A program made the translations under genes and the position numbers. The notes beneath the pieces were generated by a model. That model saw nothing but the letters and a program-made list of their open reading frames with translations, was not told the DNA's origin and made no database searches. A stretch of DNA of 64,000 bases from Actinoplanes sp040639655 (lineage in GTDB: Bacteria > Actinomycetota > Actinomycetes > Mycobacteriales > Micromonosporaceae). This document shows, piece after piece, positions 50,857 through 59,738 of the stretch; within the stretch, counting starts at the first letter, position 1, and every line of letters begins with the position of its first letter. Where the stretch lies: the NCBI RefSeq assembly GCF_040639655.1, contig NZ_JBFAAI010000038.1:1-64000 (forward strand). The letters run 5' to 3'.

Positions 50857-51840
50857 ATGTTGCACGTGAATGCCGCGCCACCCCCCTCGTTGCTGCTCGT
50901 CCAAGGCGATGAGGAGCTTCTCGCCGCCCGTGCCGTCGCCGAGGCGGTCGAGGCCGCGCGGGCCGCCGACCCGGGTGCCGACGTGCGGGAGTACGACGCC
51001 GGCTCGCTCGCGGCCGGTGAGGTCGCCGAGATGCTGAGCCCGTCGCTGTTCGGCGGCCGGCGCGCGCTGGTGATCCGGAGCGGTCAGGACGCTCGGAAGG
51101 ACCTCACGGCGGCGCTGCTTGCCTATGCGAAGAACCCCGACCCCGACGTCACGCTGATCGTCACCCACGTCGGCGGCGCCAAGGGAAAGGCCTTCGCCGA
51201 CGGTCTCCGCGCCGCGGGTGCCACCGTCGTGCCGGTCATGAAAATGAAGAAGGACTCCGAGCGGATCGCGTTCGTCCGCAACGAGTTCCGCCGCAACGGT
51301 GTCCGGTGCGACGACGCGGCCGCTTCCGCGCTGCTCCAGGCGGTCGGCACCGATCTGCGTGAGATCGCGGCCGCCTGCTCGCAGCTGCTCGCCGACACCG
51401 ACGGCAAGATCACCGAGGCCGTGGTGGCCCGCTACTACCGGGGCCGGGCCGAGGTCACCGGGTTCGCCGTCGCCGACGCCGCGATGGTCGGCGACCTGCC
51501 CGGGGCGCTCGAGGCCCTCCGCTGGGCGCTGCACGTCGGCGTCGACCCGGTGCCGATCGCGGACGCGCTGGCCGACGGCGTGCGCACCGTGGCGCGGGTC
51601 GCCTCGGCTGGGCGCGGCAACCCGTACCAGCTGGCCGGGACCCTCGGCATGCCGGCCTGGAAGATCGAGAAAGCACAGGGCCGCAGCCGCGGCTGGACCC
51701 CGGAAGGCCTGGTCGATGCCATGCGCGCGGCCGCCGACTGCAACGCCGCCGTCAAGGGCGGCGCCGAGGACCGTGGCTACGCCCTCGAACAGACCGTCTT
51801 CGCCATCGCGGCCGCCCGCCGGGACGGAGGCACCCGATGA
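50857..51840 (+). CDS. holA: DNA polymerase III subunit delta
   Basis: The clamp-loader delta subunit that opens the sliding clamp, 327 residues. The N-terminus SLLLVQGDEELLAARAVAEAV is the family signature. AMLSPSLFGGRRALVI (AEMLSPSLFGG), ACSQLLADTDGKITEAVVARY and the C-terminal collar region are all recognisable. The position between comEC and rpsT matches mycobacteria. The start is uncertain: ATG 50857, GTG 50866 and GTG 50821 are all in frame and none has a ribosome binding site. Confidence 0.93.
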   Translation: MLHVNAAPPPSLLLVQGDEELLAARAVAEAVEAARAADPGADVREYDAGSLAAGEVAEMLSPSLFGGRRALVIRSGQDARKDLTAALLAYAKNPDPDVTLIVTHVGGAKGKAFADGLRAAGATVVPVMKMKKDSERIAFVRNEFRRNGVRCDDAAASALLQAVGTDLREIAAACSQLLADTDGKITEAVVARYYRGRAEVTGFAVADAAMVGDLPGALEALRWALHVGVDPVPIADALADGVRTVARVASAGRGNPYQLAGTLGMPAWKIEKAQGRSRGWTPEGLVDAMRAAADCNAAVKGGAEDRGYALEQTVFAIAAARRDGGTR

Positions 51841-52661
51841 CCAGGACCGTCCGTTCGCGCCGTGCCGAACGCCCTCACCAGCCGCTCTACGCCCGGGTGC
51901 TCCGCCTGCGCCACCTCGCCCCGAGCGGCCTGCTCTGCTTCGTCTTCCTGGAGGGCGCGGTGGTCCTCGGTGTCCTGCTCGCCCTCGCCGAACTCGTCAG
52001 CTGGTGGGGCGTGATCGTGCTGCCGGTCACCGTCGCGCTGATGGTCAAGTTCAACGACCTGGTCGCCGGGGCACTCACTCCCCGCGCCCCAGCCGGTACC
52101 GCGGCGTCGGCCAGGGCGTCCGTGCTGCGGCCCGCCGCGATGAGCCGGACCTCCCGGGCGCCGGGTGCCGCCGGATCCTCTGTCGCGTACGTCTCCGACG
52201 CGGTCACCGAAGTGGGTTCCGGTGCCGTCCGTTCCGCCACCGGTGCGCCGGCCTTCGGTGCCGGTGGCCGGTTCGGTGGCCACCACGACGAGGCTGTCGC
52301 GCCGTTCGCCGACGAGGCGCCGTCGTTCCCCGGATGGGCCACTCACGGTGAGTGGGCCGCCGGGGGTTCGGGGTACGCGCCGGCCATCTCGCACGAATCC
52401 TCAGCCACCGGGTACGGGTCCGACGTACCGGCGGTCGGCTATCCGGGTTCGTACTCCCGTGGTCTGTCCGGAAATGCCTATCCGGCGACTGTCGCTGCCC
52501 GCTCCTACGACGGTGACGCGGGATATCCGGTGCGTTCCGCGGCCGAGCCGGCCGTGGAGGAGCCGCGTGGGGTTAACGCGCCGGTCCGGCGGGCGTGGGC
52601 CGATGAGCTGGACGTGCGGCAGCAGATGGCGCGCCAGGCCGCGTCCCGCCGCTACGAATGA
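51837..52661 (+). CDS. Small membrane protein with long disordered tail
   Basis: A 274-residue protein of unknown function. Two membrane helices lie near residues 30-70 (LLCFVFLEGAVVLGVLLALA and WWGVIVLPVTVALMVKF). A Gly/Ser/Ala/Tyr-rich disordered cytoplasmic tail of about 170 residues follows, then a conserved-looking C-terminal helix (RRAWADELDVRQQMARQAASRRYE). The start overlaps the holA stop (ATGA). Nothing in the sequence shows a catalytic site. Confidence 0.75.
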   Translation: MTRTVRSRRAERPHQPLYARVLRLRHLAPSGLLCFVFLEGAVVLGVLLALAELVSWWGVIVLPVTVALMVKFNDLVAGALTPRAPAGTAASARASVLRPAAMSRTSRAPGAAGSSVAYVSDAVTEVGSGAVRSATGAPAFGAGGRFGGHHDEAVAPFADEAPSFPGWATHGEWAAGGSGYAPAISHESSATGYGSDVPAVGYPGSYSRGLSGNAYPATVAARSYDGDAGYPVRSAAEPAVEEPRGVNAPVRRAWADELDVRQQMARQAASRRYE

Positions 52662-52745
52662 GCCGGACCGCGTGGTGAGATGCGGCGCGAATCAGGCCGC
52701 ACGGCACCACGGCTCGATGCGGGCCATGGGTCGCCGTCAAGTGGA

Positions 52746-53378
52746 TCAGGCAACACGCTTGGCTGTGAAGTCCCAGCGCCAGGCATGTCCCCGGCTGTCC
52801 GGGGTACGGCCGGTGGCGGCCAGCAGATCTTGCCAGGGGTCATCGGAACGTTCGGCGTGGGGCAAGACTCGATCGAGGCACGGTGCCACGAGCTGCGCCG
52901 GCGCTCGATAGCCGATGTGGTGCGCGCCCAAGATGTCGCGGGTGTGCAGGACCACTTCGACGATCCCCATCGCGGCCACAGCCGAGCGGTCGGGGTTTCC
53001 GTGCGGATGCCAGCCGGTGCGATCGGCGGGCGCGCCGGCGATCACCGCGACCAGAAGACCTCCGACAGCGTCGAGACAGTCGAGCACCGCTGGTGTTCCA
53101 CCCTCTTCCTCCGGCCAGAACATACACGCGGGTCGTCCGGGGGCCAGTGAGAACTCCATCAGCGGGGTCCAGCCCTCGCGGCGGTGTGTCCCGGACAGCT
53201 GCATCGCATAGGCGCCCAGATCATCCAGGATGTGCGCGATCGTCTCCCGGCAGGTCCAATCCAGACCGGACGCCTGCAGCCCCCACCCGTCGTCCGGCAT
53301 CTGTCCAAGGCCGGCGCGTGCGTGCTCCAGCGCCGCCGAGACGAGATCGCTGTCAGGAATACCGATCGAGGTCGTCAT
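52746..53378 (-). CDS. DinB/maleylpyruvate isomerase-like protein
   Basis: A 210-residue four-helix-bundle protein of the DinB/TIGR03083 type. GLDWTCRETIAHILDDLGAYAMQ is the expected first metal-site helix (W-T/S-x2-E-x2-x-H). The later His residues in VEVVLHTRDILGAHH complete a possible metal triad. Related actinobacterial proteins are mycothiol-dependent enzymes, so that is a possible role. ATG 53378 is supported by GAAGG eight bases upstream; an upstream GTG (MKAAR) is rejected. The gene is convergent to the 51837-52661 gene. Confidence 0.75.
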   Translation of the reverse strand: MTTSIGIPDSDLVSAALEHARAGLGQMPDDGWGLQASGLDWTCRETIAHILDDLGAYAMQLSGTHRREGWTPLMEFSLAPGRPACMFWPEEEGGTPAVLDCLDAVGGLLVAVIAGAPADRTGWHPHGNPDRSAVAAMGIVEVVLHTRDILGAHHIGYRAPAQLVAPCLDRVLPHAERSDDPWQDLLAATGRTPDSRGHAWRWDFTAKRVA

Positions 53379-53540
53379 GCGAGCAGCCTTCACGGCTTCC
53401 GGCCATCGGGAATCGCACCTGGCGACGGCGTCTACGCAGAGATCTCGCCCCGCTTCCGATGGTCAGCGATGGGCGCGCCCCCGGCGCAACGTCCGCAGGA
53501 TCGGGAGTAGGAGGTGGCGCCGAATGGGGCGAACATCCGC

Positions 53541-54203
53541 TCAGATCGCTTGTCGCGCCTGCTCGATATGTCGCAGGACAGCGTCGGCTTCGTGGGCGTC
53601 GGCTATGGCTTGCGCCTGGTCGAGTGTGGCGAGCGCGTCCGGGCGACGGTTCTGGGCAGCGGCGATGTAAGCCAGCCCGATCAGGTTGGCGGCCACGCCC
53701 GGAAGGTTCCCGGTCTCCCGGCGCAACCGGGAGGACTTCTCGAGCTGTTCGCGGGCTTCGTCGAGCCGGCCGGCGGCGTGGGCCGCGATGCCCAGATGCC
53801 GCAGCGCCTCGGACTGCGTCGCCTTGTCGCCGGTCGCGGCCGCCAGCCGGTACGACCGCTCCAGGTGCGGCACGGCGGTCTCGTCGTCACGCCGGATGAA
53901 CTGGTGAAGGCAGCCGATCCAGAACAGCGCCTCTCCCTCGCCCCGCGTGTCACCGAGTGCCTGGTACAGCTCCAGGGCGCGTTCGAACAACGGCAGTTCC
54001 GCGGGATCCTCGGCGGTCAGGGACCCGGCTTCGCGGGGTGCGCTCTGAAATCTCGCGTGCAGGATCTTCCCACGGGCCAGCGCCGTATCAGCCTCGACCG
54101 CGTTCAAGGCCTCCTCGGCGCCCACGAGCGCACTGGTGTCGCCCGTGTACACCGCTCGCTCATAGAGTTCTCTGGCTCGTACGATCCGATCGTCGGTGAT
54201 CAT
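53541..54203 (-). CDS. Tetratricopeptide repeat protein
   Basis: A 220-residue cytoplasmic TPR protein. At least four repeats are visible: LFERALELYQALGDTRGEGE, LERSYRLAAATGDKATQSEA, LGIAAHAAGRLDEAREQLEK and LIGLAYIAAAQNRRPDALAT. It is probably an interaction or scaffold protein; no enzymatic domain is present. ATG 54203 (MITDDRIVRARELYERAV) is preferred because the longer frame upstream runs through non-conserved sequence, although an ATG six codons upstream is possible. Confidence 0.75.
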   Translation of the reverse strand: MITDDRIVRARELYERAVYTGDTSALVGAEEALNAVEADTALARGKILHARFQSAPREAGSLTAEDPAELPLFERALELYQALGDTRGEGEALFWIGCLHQFIRRDDETAVPHLERSYRLAAATGDKATQSEALRHLGIAAHAAGRLDEAREQLEKSSRLRRETGNLPGVAANLIGLAYIAAAQNRRPDALATLDQAQAIADAHEADAVLRHIEQARQAI

Positions 54204-54396
54204 CGCCGCCCCCGCTGGCATAGCTTCTGCGTGCCGGGGGTGCAGTCTAGAGGGGACACCGCTCGCGTGGTCGTCACCGCCGACGGCAACCGCTCCGGGC
54301 CGGGCGTCCATCGGTTCGTGATCCCGCGTCGAGGTGGGGCGGTGATCCACGGTGTGAGGCGACGGCTGCGCGCGTGCCCGTTCATGGGAAACGAAA
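54204..54396. other. Intergenic sequence without recognisable feature
   Basis: This stretch separates the TPR gene from the rpsT terminator. No start, RNA gene, repeat or convincing promoter is seen. A plus-strand frame through it is an artefact of GC content. Confidence 0.4.
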
Positions 54397-54437
54397 CCGG
54401 GCACCGCCACGGACCCTGAGGTCCAGCGGTGCCCGGG
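54397..54437 (-). terminator. rpsT distal terminator
   Basis: CCGGGCACCGC pairs with GCGGTGCCCGG, with an inner GGACC/GGTCC stem. On the minus strand it ends in GGTTTC. It lies about 85 bases after the rpsT stop. The symmetry would also stop plus-strand transcripts. Confidence 0.75.
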
Positions 54438-54500
54438 GTTTGTCCATGCCGCCCCACCAGAAGGTGGTGCGCGCCAGCGACCGCGTCAGTGCGGCCGTGA

Positions 54501-54525
54501 CCTGATCCGGAGTGAGCGGATCAGG
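54501..54525. terminator. Hairpin at the rpsT stop codon
   Basis: CCTGATCCG and CGGATCAGG form a perfect nine-base stem that includes the rpsT stop codon. It may protect the 3' end or act as a first weak terminator. Confidence 0.5.
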
Positions 54526-54787
54526 CGGACAGCGAGGCGATCTTCTTGGCGATGGCCGACTTGCGGTTGGCCGCCTGGTTCTTGTGAATGACGCCCTTGC
54601 TGACGGCCTTGTCCAGCTGACGCGAAGCGTCACGCAGCAGCGCGCCGGCCGACTCGACGTTGCCCGAGTCACTCGCCTCGTGCAGCTTGCGGATCACGGT
54701 CTTCAGCGAAGACTTGACCGACTTGTTGCGCAGACGGGCCTTCTCGTTCTGCCGGTTGCGCTTGATCTGGGACTTGATGTTCGCCAC
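54521..54787 (-). CDS. rpsT: 30S ribosomal protein S20
   Basis: An 88-residue primary 16S rRNA-binding protein. ANIKSQIKRNRQNEKARLRN at the N-terminus, KTVIRKLHEA, and KGVIHKNQAANRKSAIAKK at the C-terminus are S20 blocks. The start is GTG with an AAGG eight bases upstream. It is oriented against holA, as in mycobacteria. Two hairpins follow its stop. Confidence 0.98.
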   Translation of the reverse strand: MANIKSQIKRNRQNEKARLRNKSVKSSLKTVIRKLHEASDSGNVESAGALLRDASRQLDKAVSKGVIHKNQAANRKSAIAKKIASLSA

Positions 54788-54977
54788 GCGACAGCCTTGT
54801 CCTGACTAGTTCGGAAAAATGGTCTCAAACGAATGGTCACCGCGCCGTCGTCCCGCCCGGCCAAGCCGGTACACGAAACAACAGCGTGTCACCACACGCG
54901 AGGAATCAGACTACCAGCACGCCTCGGAGCCGCCAAAACGGCTCCGGGCCACCGTTCCGCCGAGGACACGCCGGGCG

Positions 54978-55982
54978 TCAGCGACGGAACCAGCGCCGCT
55001 TCTCCGGGGCACCGGTCCAGCCGCGACGTTCGGCCAGCCAGGCCAGCGCCTGCTGCCCGCTGAACCGCTGATGCTGCCGGCTGTGCGGCGACGCACTGCT
55101 GGGCCCGTCCCCGGCCCGGACCAGCCAGTACCCGGCGAGCGCGGCCAGCGCACCGTCCACCCCCTCGTCCGGCGCGCCCCAGGCCCGCAGCACCGCATCG
55201 GTGTCCAGCCCGCTGGCATAGGCGCTGACCAGCAACGTGACGGTGTCGAACCAGGGCGCACCCAGGCACGGCCACGTCCAGTCGCAGAGCCACGCCCGCC
55301 CGTCGTGGTCGATCAGCACGTTGTCGACACGCAGATCGCCGTGGCACAGCCCGTCACCGGCCGCCAGATCGGGCAGGGCGCTTTCCAGCCCGGCCAGTTC
55401 GGCGAGCCGATGCGGGGCGACGGTCTCGCGGGCGGGTTCCGGCATCGGCTCACGGCGCCGGGCGATCAGCGACCACCAGGACATCTCGTCGCGAAGAATC
55501 TCCGGAAGGGTGGGCACCCCCACCTCCACCAGCCGCGGCGACGGGTAGGCGAGTGCGGTCGCCGCCGCCGACCAGGTCCGCAGGGCCGCGTCGAGGTCGG
55601 CCTGTGACCACGGCAGCGCCGGAACACGCCCGTCGATCGCGTCCAGGCACAGCACGAACCATCCGGATCCGGTCAGGGTCCATCGCGGCCGGGCGGCGGT
55701 CACCTCCGCGGGAAGGGCGCCGGTGACGGCGGCCTCCCGGGCGTACCACTGCGAGACCGGGTCACCGAGCGGCGCCGCCTTCACGAAGACGCGTTCGCCG
55801 TCCCCGGTCTCCAGCACGGCCGCGAAGGCCCGGGTGAACCCGCCACCTGCGCTTCGCGCGGCGGACACCGGCGATCCGAGGCGCCCGGCGATCGCGTCAC
55901 GGACCGTTTCCGGCAGGTCAGACCAATCCGGGCGTACGGCAGTCGCGTCGTACGGAACATCGGGCAGAGTGATCGGCCGCAT
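54978..55982 (-). CDS. Aminoglycoside phosphotransferase-family kinase
   Basis: A 334-residue APH/choline-kinase-fold protein. The catalytic loop is LCHGDLRVDNVLIDHDGRAW (H-G-D-x4-N) and the metal-binding Asp follows in LCDWTWPCLGAPWFD. The N-lobe Lys is in GERVFVKAAPLGDP. Such genes in actinomycetes act on various small molecules; real antibiotic resistance cannot be inferred. ATG 55982 (MRPITLPD) is chosen because AGGA lies eight bases upstream; two earlier ATGs sit too close to that site. Confidence 0.85.
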   Translation of the reverse strand: MRPITLPDVPYDATAVRPDWSDLPETVRDAIAGRLGSPVSAARSAGGGFTRAFAAVLETGDGERVFVKAAPLGDPVSQWYAREAAVTGALPAEVTAARPRWTLTGSGWFVLCLDAIDGRVPALPWSQADLDAALRTWSAAATALAYPSPRLVEVGVPTLPEILRDEMSWWSLIARRREPMPEPARETVAPHRLAELAGLESALPDLAAGDGLCHGDLRVDNVLIDHDGRAWLCDWTWPCLGAPWFDTVTLLVSAYASGLDTDAVLRAWGAPDEGVDGALAALAGYWLVRAGDGPSSASPHSRQHQRFSGQQALAWLAERRGWTGAPEKRRWFRR

Positions 55983-56036
55983 GGGCATCATCCTGCCGCT
56001 CGCGTGAATGTCGTACCTCACTGGCAGGATCGCAGC

Positions 56037-56570
56037 ATGCGAACCGACGATTTCTGGGCGGTCATCGACCGTGCCACCGCCGAGCGGCCGGCCACACCCG
56101 CCGTGGTGGCCGAGCGCGCCGTCGCCGAGCTGGCCTCCCGCGATCCGGAGGAGATCGTCGCGTGGGGCCGTCACCTCGACAAGGTGATGGTCGCCTCGGG
56201 CACGGAGGATCTCTGGGCCGCCGCTTACCTGATCAACGGCGGCGTCGACGAGGCCGGGTTCGACGCCTTCCGTGGCTGGCTGATCGCCCACGGCCGCAAA
56301 GCCGTGGCCGCCGTGGTGGCCTCTCCGGACGTGCTGGCCACCGTGGCGTCGGTCAAGGCGGTCGCCGACACCGGCGCGACCTGCTCGGCGGAGGAGGTGC
56401 TCGGCATCGCGCGGCAGGCCTACGAGCAGGCCACCGGGAATCCGTTCCCGGCCGGCGAGCCCTTGAAGATCCGGCCGGAGGTGGGCGATCTGTGGGACTT
56501 CGACAACGAGGAGGAGATGCACCGCCGGCTGCCACGCCTGGCCGCGTTGTTCCTGGAGCCACCGGACTGA
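56037..56570 (+). CDS. DUF4240 protein
   Basis: A 177-residue protein whose N-terminus (MRTDDFWAVIDRA) and core (RHLDKVMVASGTEDLWAAAYLING and FDAFRGWLIAHGRKAV) match the DUF4240 family of small cytoplasmic actinobacterial proteins. Function is unknown. ATG 56037 has AGGA seven bases upstream. It is divergent from the APH-like gene; the 54-bp gap holds both promoters. Confidence 0.85.
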   Translation: MRTDDFWAVIDRATAERPATPAVVAERAVAELASRDPEEIVAWGRHLDKVMVASGTEDLWAAAYLINGGVDEAGFDAFRGWLIAHGRKAVAAVVASPDVLATVASVKAVADTGATCSAEEVLGIARQAYEQATGNPFPAGEPLKIRPEVGDLWDFDNEEEMHRRLPRLAALFLEPPD

Positions 56571-56630
56571 CGGCGCCTTGGGCCGGTTGACGGCGCCCTG
56601 GGCAGGTTGACGGCGCCGCCTCGGGCAGGC
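56569..56630. repeat. Three imperfect ~20-bp repeats after the DUF4240 gene
   Basis: TGACGGCGCCTTGGGCCGGT-type units occur three times head to tail, the third with a GCC insertion. They begin at the DUF4240 stop codon. No role is evident. Confidence 0.7.
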
Positions 56631-56723
56631 CGGTGACCGGCGGGAGCCGCCGGCGGAGCGCCGGGGTTCGCCGGTTGGGAAACGGGTCGAGGATGACGTC
56701 GGAGGTTGGCGAGACTCACGGGC

Positions 56724-57461
56724 ATGAGTGATGAGTCGGGGACGGTTGCCGCGGTCAGCCGGAATGAGGCCTACACGTTCACGAAACCCAACCGGGACGA
56801 GATCGTCCTGGTCGCGGGCCTGGGAGTGGACGGGGACGTGCATGCCGGGGTGACGGTGCGACATCGGAGCCGGGTGGCGGCGGATCCGCACCAGCCGAAC
56901 CTCAGGCAGGTCCATCTGATCCACGGCGAGCTTTTCGAGGAGGTCGCCGGCAGGGGTTACCAGGTCCCGGCGGGTGGTCTCGGCGAGAACGTCACCACCC
57001 GTGGGATCGACCTTCTCGGGCTGCCGCGCGGAACGATCCTGCGTTTCGGCCCGCCGGCGACGTCTTCCCCCGAACCGGCTGGCGGCGCTGGATCGGATGG
57101 GTCAACGGGAGCGGACAGCCCGGTGAGGGCGGTGCTCGCGGCGGCCGGGTCGGCGACGCTGGATGAGGCGACGGCGCGAGCCGCGGCTGCGGTGGCCGCC
57201 GCTGTGGAGCGTGACGCGGCCGACGGTGTCCAGGACCCGCGGCCGGCGGTGATCGTGGCGGGTCTGCGCAATCCGTGTGCGCAGATCAACGGCTTCCGGG
57301 ACGGTCTGCTCAAGGAGGTACTGGGCCGCGCCGAGGACGGCAGTGTGGTGCGTAAGGCCGGGGTGATGGGCGTCGTGCTGCGCGGCGGCCGGATCCGCCC
57401 GGGTGATCCGATCGCCGTCGAGTTGCCGCCCGGAGAACACGGCCCGCTCGAGCGGGTGTGA
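56724..57461 (+). CDS. MOSC-domain protein with an inserted segment
   Basis: A 245-residue MOSC-fold (molybdenum cofactor sulfurase C-terminal) protein. GVDGDVHAGVTVRHRSRV, RQVHLIHGELFEEV, PAGGLGENVTTRGIDLL and the C-terminal conserved Cys in RNPCAQINGF are the family marks. About 65 residues, Gly/Ser/Ala-rich (from SSPEPAGG), are inserted between the LPRGTILRFG strand and the Cys-containing block. A role in metal-sulfur chemistry is likely but unproven. ATG 56724 begins MSDESGTV; a GGAGG site sits 19 bases upstream next to an in-frame TTG. Confidence 0.85.
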   Translation: MSDESGTVAAVSRNEAYTFTKPNRDEIVLVAGLGVDGDVHAGVTVRHRSRVAADPHQPNLRQVHLIHGELFEEVAGRGYQVPAGGLGENVTTRGIDLLGLPRGTILRFGPPATSSPEPAGGAGSDGSTGADSPVRAVLAAAGSATLDEATARAAAAVAAAVERDAADGVQDPRPAVIVAGLRNPCAQINGFRDGLLKEVLGRAEDGSVVRKAGVMGVVLRGGRIRPGDPIAVELPPGEHGPLERV

Positions 57462-57519
57462 GCGGCCGGCGACCGGACCGATGTGTGACCGGGTCCGGGC
57501 GCCGGGGGGAGGGGCGCTC

Positions 57520-57606
57520 ATGAGGCTGCGGGGCGGTCCCGACGAGGGCCGGCCGGGCGGTCGAACGGGTGTGATCGGAGCTGCCCTCGCGGACGTGGGA
57601 CGATAG
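57520..57606 (+). CDS. Possible 28-codon leader ORF upstream of lepA
   Basis: A short frame starting ATG with a very strong GGGGGGAGGGG site about eight bases upstream and encoding MRLRGGPDEGRPGGRTGVIG plus eight residues. It is the only clear feature in the 315-bp gap before lepA. The rest of the gap is GC-rich and holds an isolated TTGACA at 57731. Coding is not supported by conservation evidence I can see. Confidence 0.25.
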   Translation: MRLRGGPDEGRPGGRTGVIGAALADVGR

Positions 57607-57776
57607 GGAGTGCCGGCCCGAGCCCGGCAGGCCCCGGGCGGATGAAGCCGGAGCCGGACGGAGCTCGAACCCGGCCGGACCGCGTCAGGAGAGCCCGAGC
57701 CGTACCGAGGCCGGGTTCGGCGAGCCCGAGTTGACATGCAAGACCGAGAAGACCAGCCCGAGAAGAACGGAAGACC

Positions 57777-59657
57777 GTGCCTGGACCGCTCGACCCCGGC
57801 GTGAACGTGATCGGATCGACCGATCCCAGCCGCATCCGCAACTTCTGCATCATCGCGCACATCGACCACGGCAAGTCGACGCTGGCCGACCGGATGCTGC
57901 AGATCACCGGGGTGGTCGACCCGCGTCAGATGCGCGCGCAGTACCTCGACCGGATGGACATCGAACGCGAGCGCGGCATCACCATCAAGTCGCAGGCCGT
58001 TCGTATGCCCTGGACCGTCCGTGAGGGCGACAAGCAGGGTGACACCGCCGTCCTCAACATGATCGACACCCCCGGGCACGTCGACTTCACCTACGAGGTG
58101 TCGCGGAGCCTGGCCGCTTGTGAGGGCGCGGTTCTGCTGGTCGACGCCGCGCAGGGGATCGAGGCGCAGACCCTCGCCAACCTGTACCTGGCGATGGAGA
58201 ACGACCTCCACATCATCCCGGTGCTCAACAAGATCGACCTGCCGGCGGCGCAACCGGAGAAGTACGCCGAGGAGCTCGCCAAGCTGATCGGCTGCGAGCC
58301 GTCGGACGTGCTGCGGGTCTCCGGCAAGACCGGTGTCGGCGTGGGGCACCTGCTCGACGAGATCGTCCGGCAGTTCAAGGCACCGGTCGGGGACGCGGCC
58401 GCCCCGGCCCGGGCGATGATCTTCGACTCGGTGTACGACGTGTATCGCGGCGTCGTCACGTACGTCCGTGTCATCGACGGCCGGATCGAGGCACGCGACA
58501 AGATCAAGATGATGTCCACCGGCGCGGTGCACGAGCTGCTGGAGATCGGTGTCGTCTCGCCGGAGATGGAGAAGGCGACTGCGCTCGGCGTCGGCGAGGT
58601 CGGTTACCTGATCACCGGTGTGAAGGACGTCCGCCAGTCGAAGGTCGGCGACACCATCACCGGCCACATCCGGCAGGCGAAGGAGGCGCTCGGCGGCTAC
58701 AAGGAGCCGAAGCCGATGGTCTACTCGGGCCTGTACCCGATCGACGGCTCGGACTATCCGGCGCTGCGTGACGCCCTCGACAAGCTGAAGCTCAACGACG
58801 CGGCTCTCACCTACGAGCCGGAGACGTCGGCAGCACTCGGTTTCGGGTTCCGGGTCGGCTACCTGGGCCTGCTGCACCTGGAGATCATCGGCGAGCGGCT
58901 GGAGCGCGAGTTCGGCCTCGACCTGATCTCGACCGCGCCGAACGTGGTCTACCAGGTGTTCACCGAGGACGGGAAGGACTCGATCGTCACGAACCCGAGT
59001 GAGTTCCCGAGCGGCAAGATCGCGGAGATCCACGAGCCTGTGGTGAGAGCCACAGTCCTGGTGCCGAACGAGTACGTGGGCGCCGTCATGGAGCTGTGCC
59101 AGAGCCGCCGCGGCAGCCTTCTCGGTATGGAGTATCTGTCCTCCGAACGGGTGGAGCTGCGCTACACGCTTCCGCTCGCCGAGATCATCTTCGACTTCTT
59201 CGACCAGTTGAAGAGCAAGACGAAGGGCTACGCGTCACTCGACTACGAGCCCTCCGGGGAGCAGGCCGCCGACCTGGTGAAGGTCGACATCCTGCTGCAC
59301 GGCGAGCCGGTGGACGCGTTCAGTGCGATCGTGCACAAGGACAAGGCGTACACCTATGGCACCTCCATCGCCGCCAAGCTGCAGAAACTCATCCCACGGC
59401 AGCAGTTCGAGGTGCCGATCCAGGCGGCCATCGGCAGCCGGATCATCGCCCGCGAGACGATCCGCGCCATCCGCAAGGACGTGCTCGCGAAGTGCTACGG
59501 CGGTGACATCAGCCGGAAGCGGAAGCTGCTGGAGAAGCAGAAGGAAGGCAAGAAGCGGATGAAGATGGTCGGTCGCGTGGAGGTGCCGCAGGAGGCCTTC
59601 ATCGCCGCGCTCTCGACATCCGATAGCACTGACACCAAGGGGACGACAAAAAAATAG
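57777..59657 (+). CDS. lepA: Elongation factor 4
   Basis: A ribosomal GTPase that back-translocates or remodels stalled ribosomes, 626 residues, normal length. G1 is CIIAHIDHGKSTLADRML, G2/switch I RERGITIKSQAVRM, G3 DTPGHVDF and G4 NKIDLP. The LepA-specific C-terminal domain ends KAYTYGTSIAAKLQKLIPRQ and GDISRKRKLLEKQKEGKKRM. The GTG start has GGAAG upstream. The C-terminus carries a few extra residues (STSDSTDTKGTTKK). The lepA-hemW neighbourhood is conserved in actinobacteria. Confidence 0.98.
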   Translation: MPGPLDPGVNVIGSTDPSRIRNFCIIAHIDHGKSTLADRMLQITGVVDPRQMRAQYLDRMDIERERGITIKSQAVRMPWTVREGDKQGDTAVLNMIDTPGHVDFTYEVSRSLAACEGAVLLVDAAQGIEAQTLANLYLAMENDLHIIPVLNKIDLPAAQPEKYAEELAKLIGCEPSDVLRVSGKTGVGVGHLLDEIVRQFKAPVGDAAAPARAMIFDSVYDVYRGVVTYVRVIDGRIEARDKIKMMSTGAVHELLEIGVVSPEMEKATALGVGEVGYLITGVKDVRQSKVGDTITGHIRQAKEALGGYKEPKPMVYSGLYPIDGSDYPALRDALDKLKLNDAALTYEPETSAALGFGFRVGYLGLLHLEIIGERLEREFGLDLISTAPNVVYQVFTEDGKDSIVTNPSEFPSGKIAEIHEPVVRATVLVPNEYVGAVMELCQSRRGSLLGMEYLSSERVELRYTLPLAEIIFDFFDQLKSKTKGYASLDYEPSGEQAADLVKVDILLHGEPVDAFSAIVHKDKAYTYGTSIAAKLQKLIPRQQFEVPIQAAIGSRIIARETIRAIRKDVLAKCYGGDISRKRKLLEKQKEGKKRMKMVGRVEVPQEAFIAALSTSDSTDTKGTTKK

Positions 59658-59738
59658 GGCGGTTTGATTTCTCGGGGGGTCGGGAACTCAGGGGCTCGAC
59701 GGACGCAACCAACAAGCTCCACCCCCGAGGAGGATTCG

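Noticed and set aside
54204..54396. A plus-strand gene in the gap before the rpsT terminator
   Set aside because: The frame has no start signal or recognisable motif and is simply open because of GC content.
57731..57736. TTGACA as a lepA -35 box
   Set aside because: No acceptable -10 lies 16-19 bp downstream; the hexamer alone is not evidence of a promoter.
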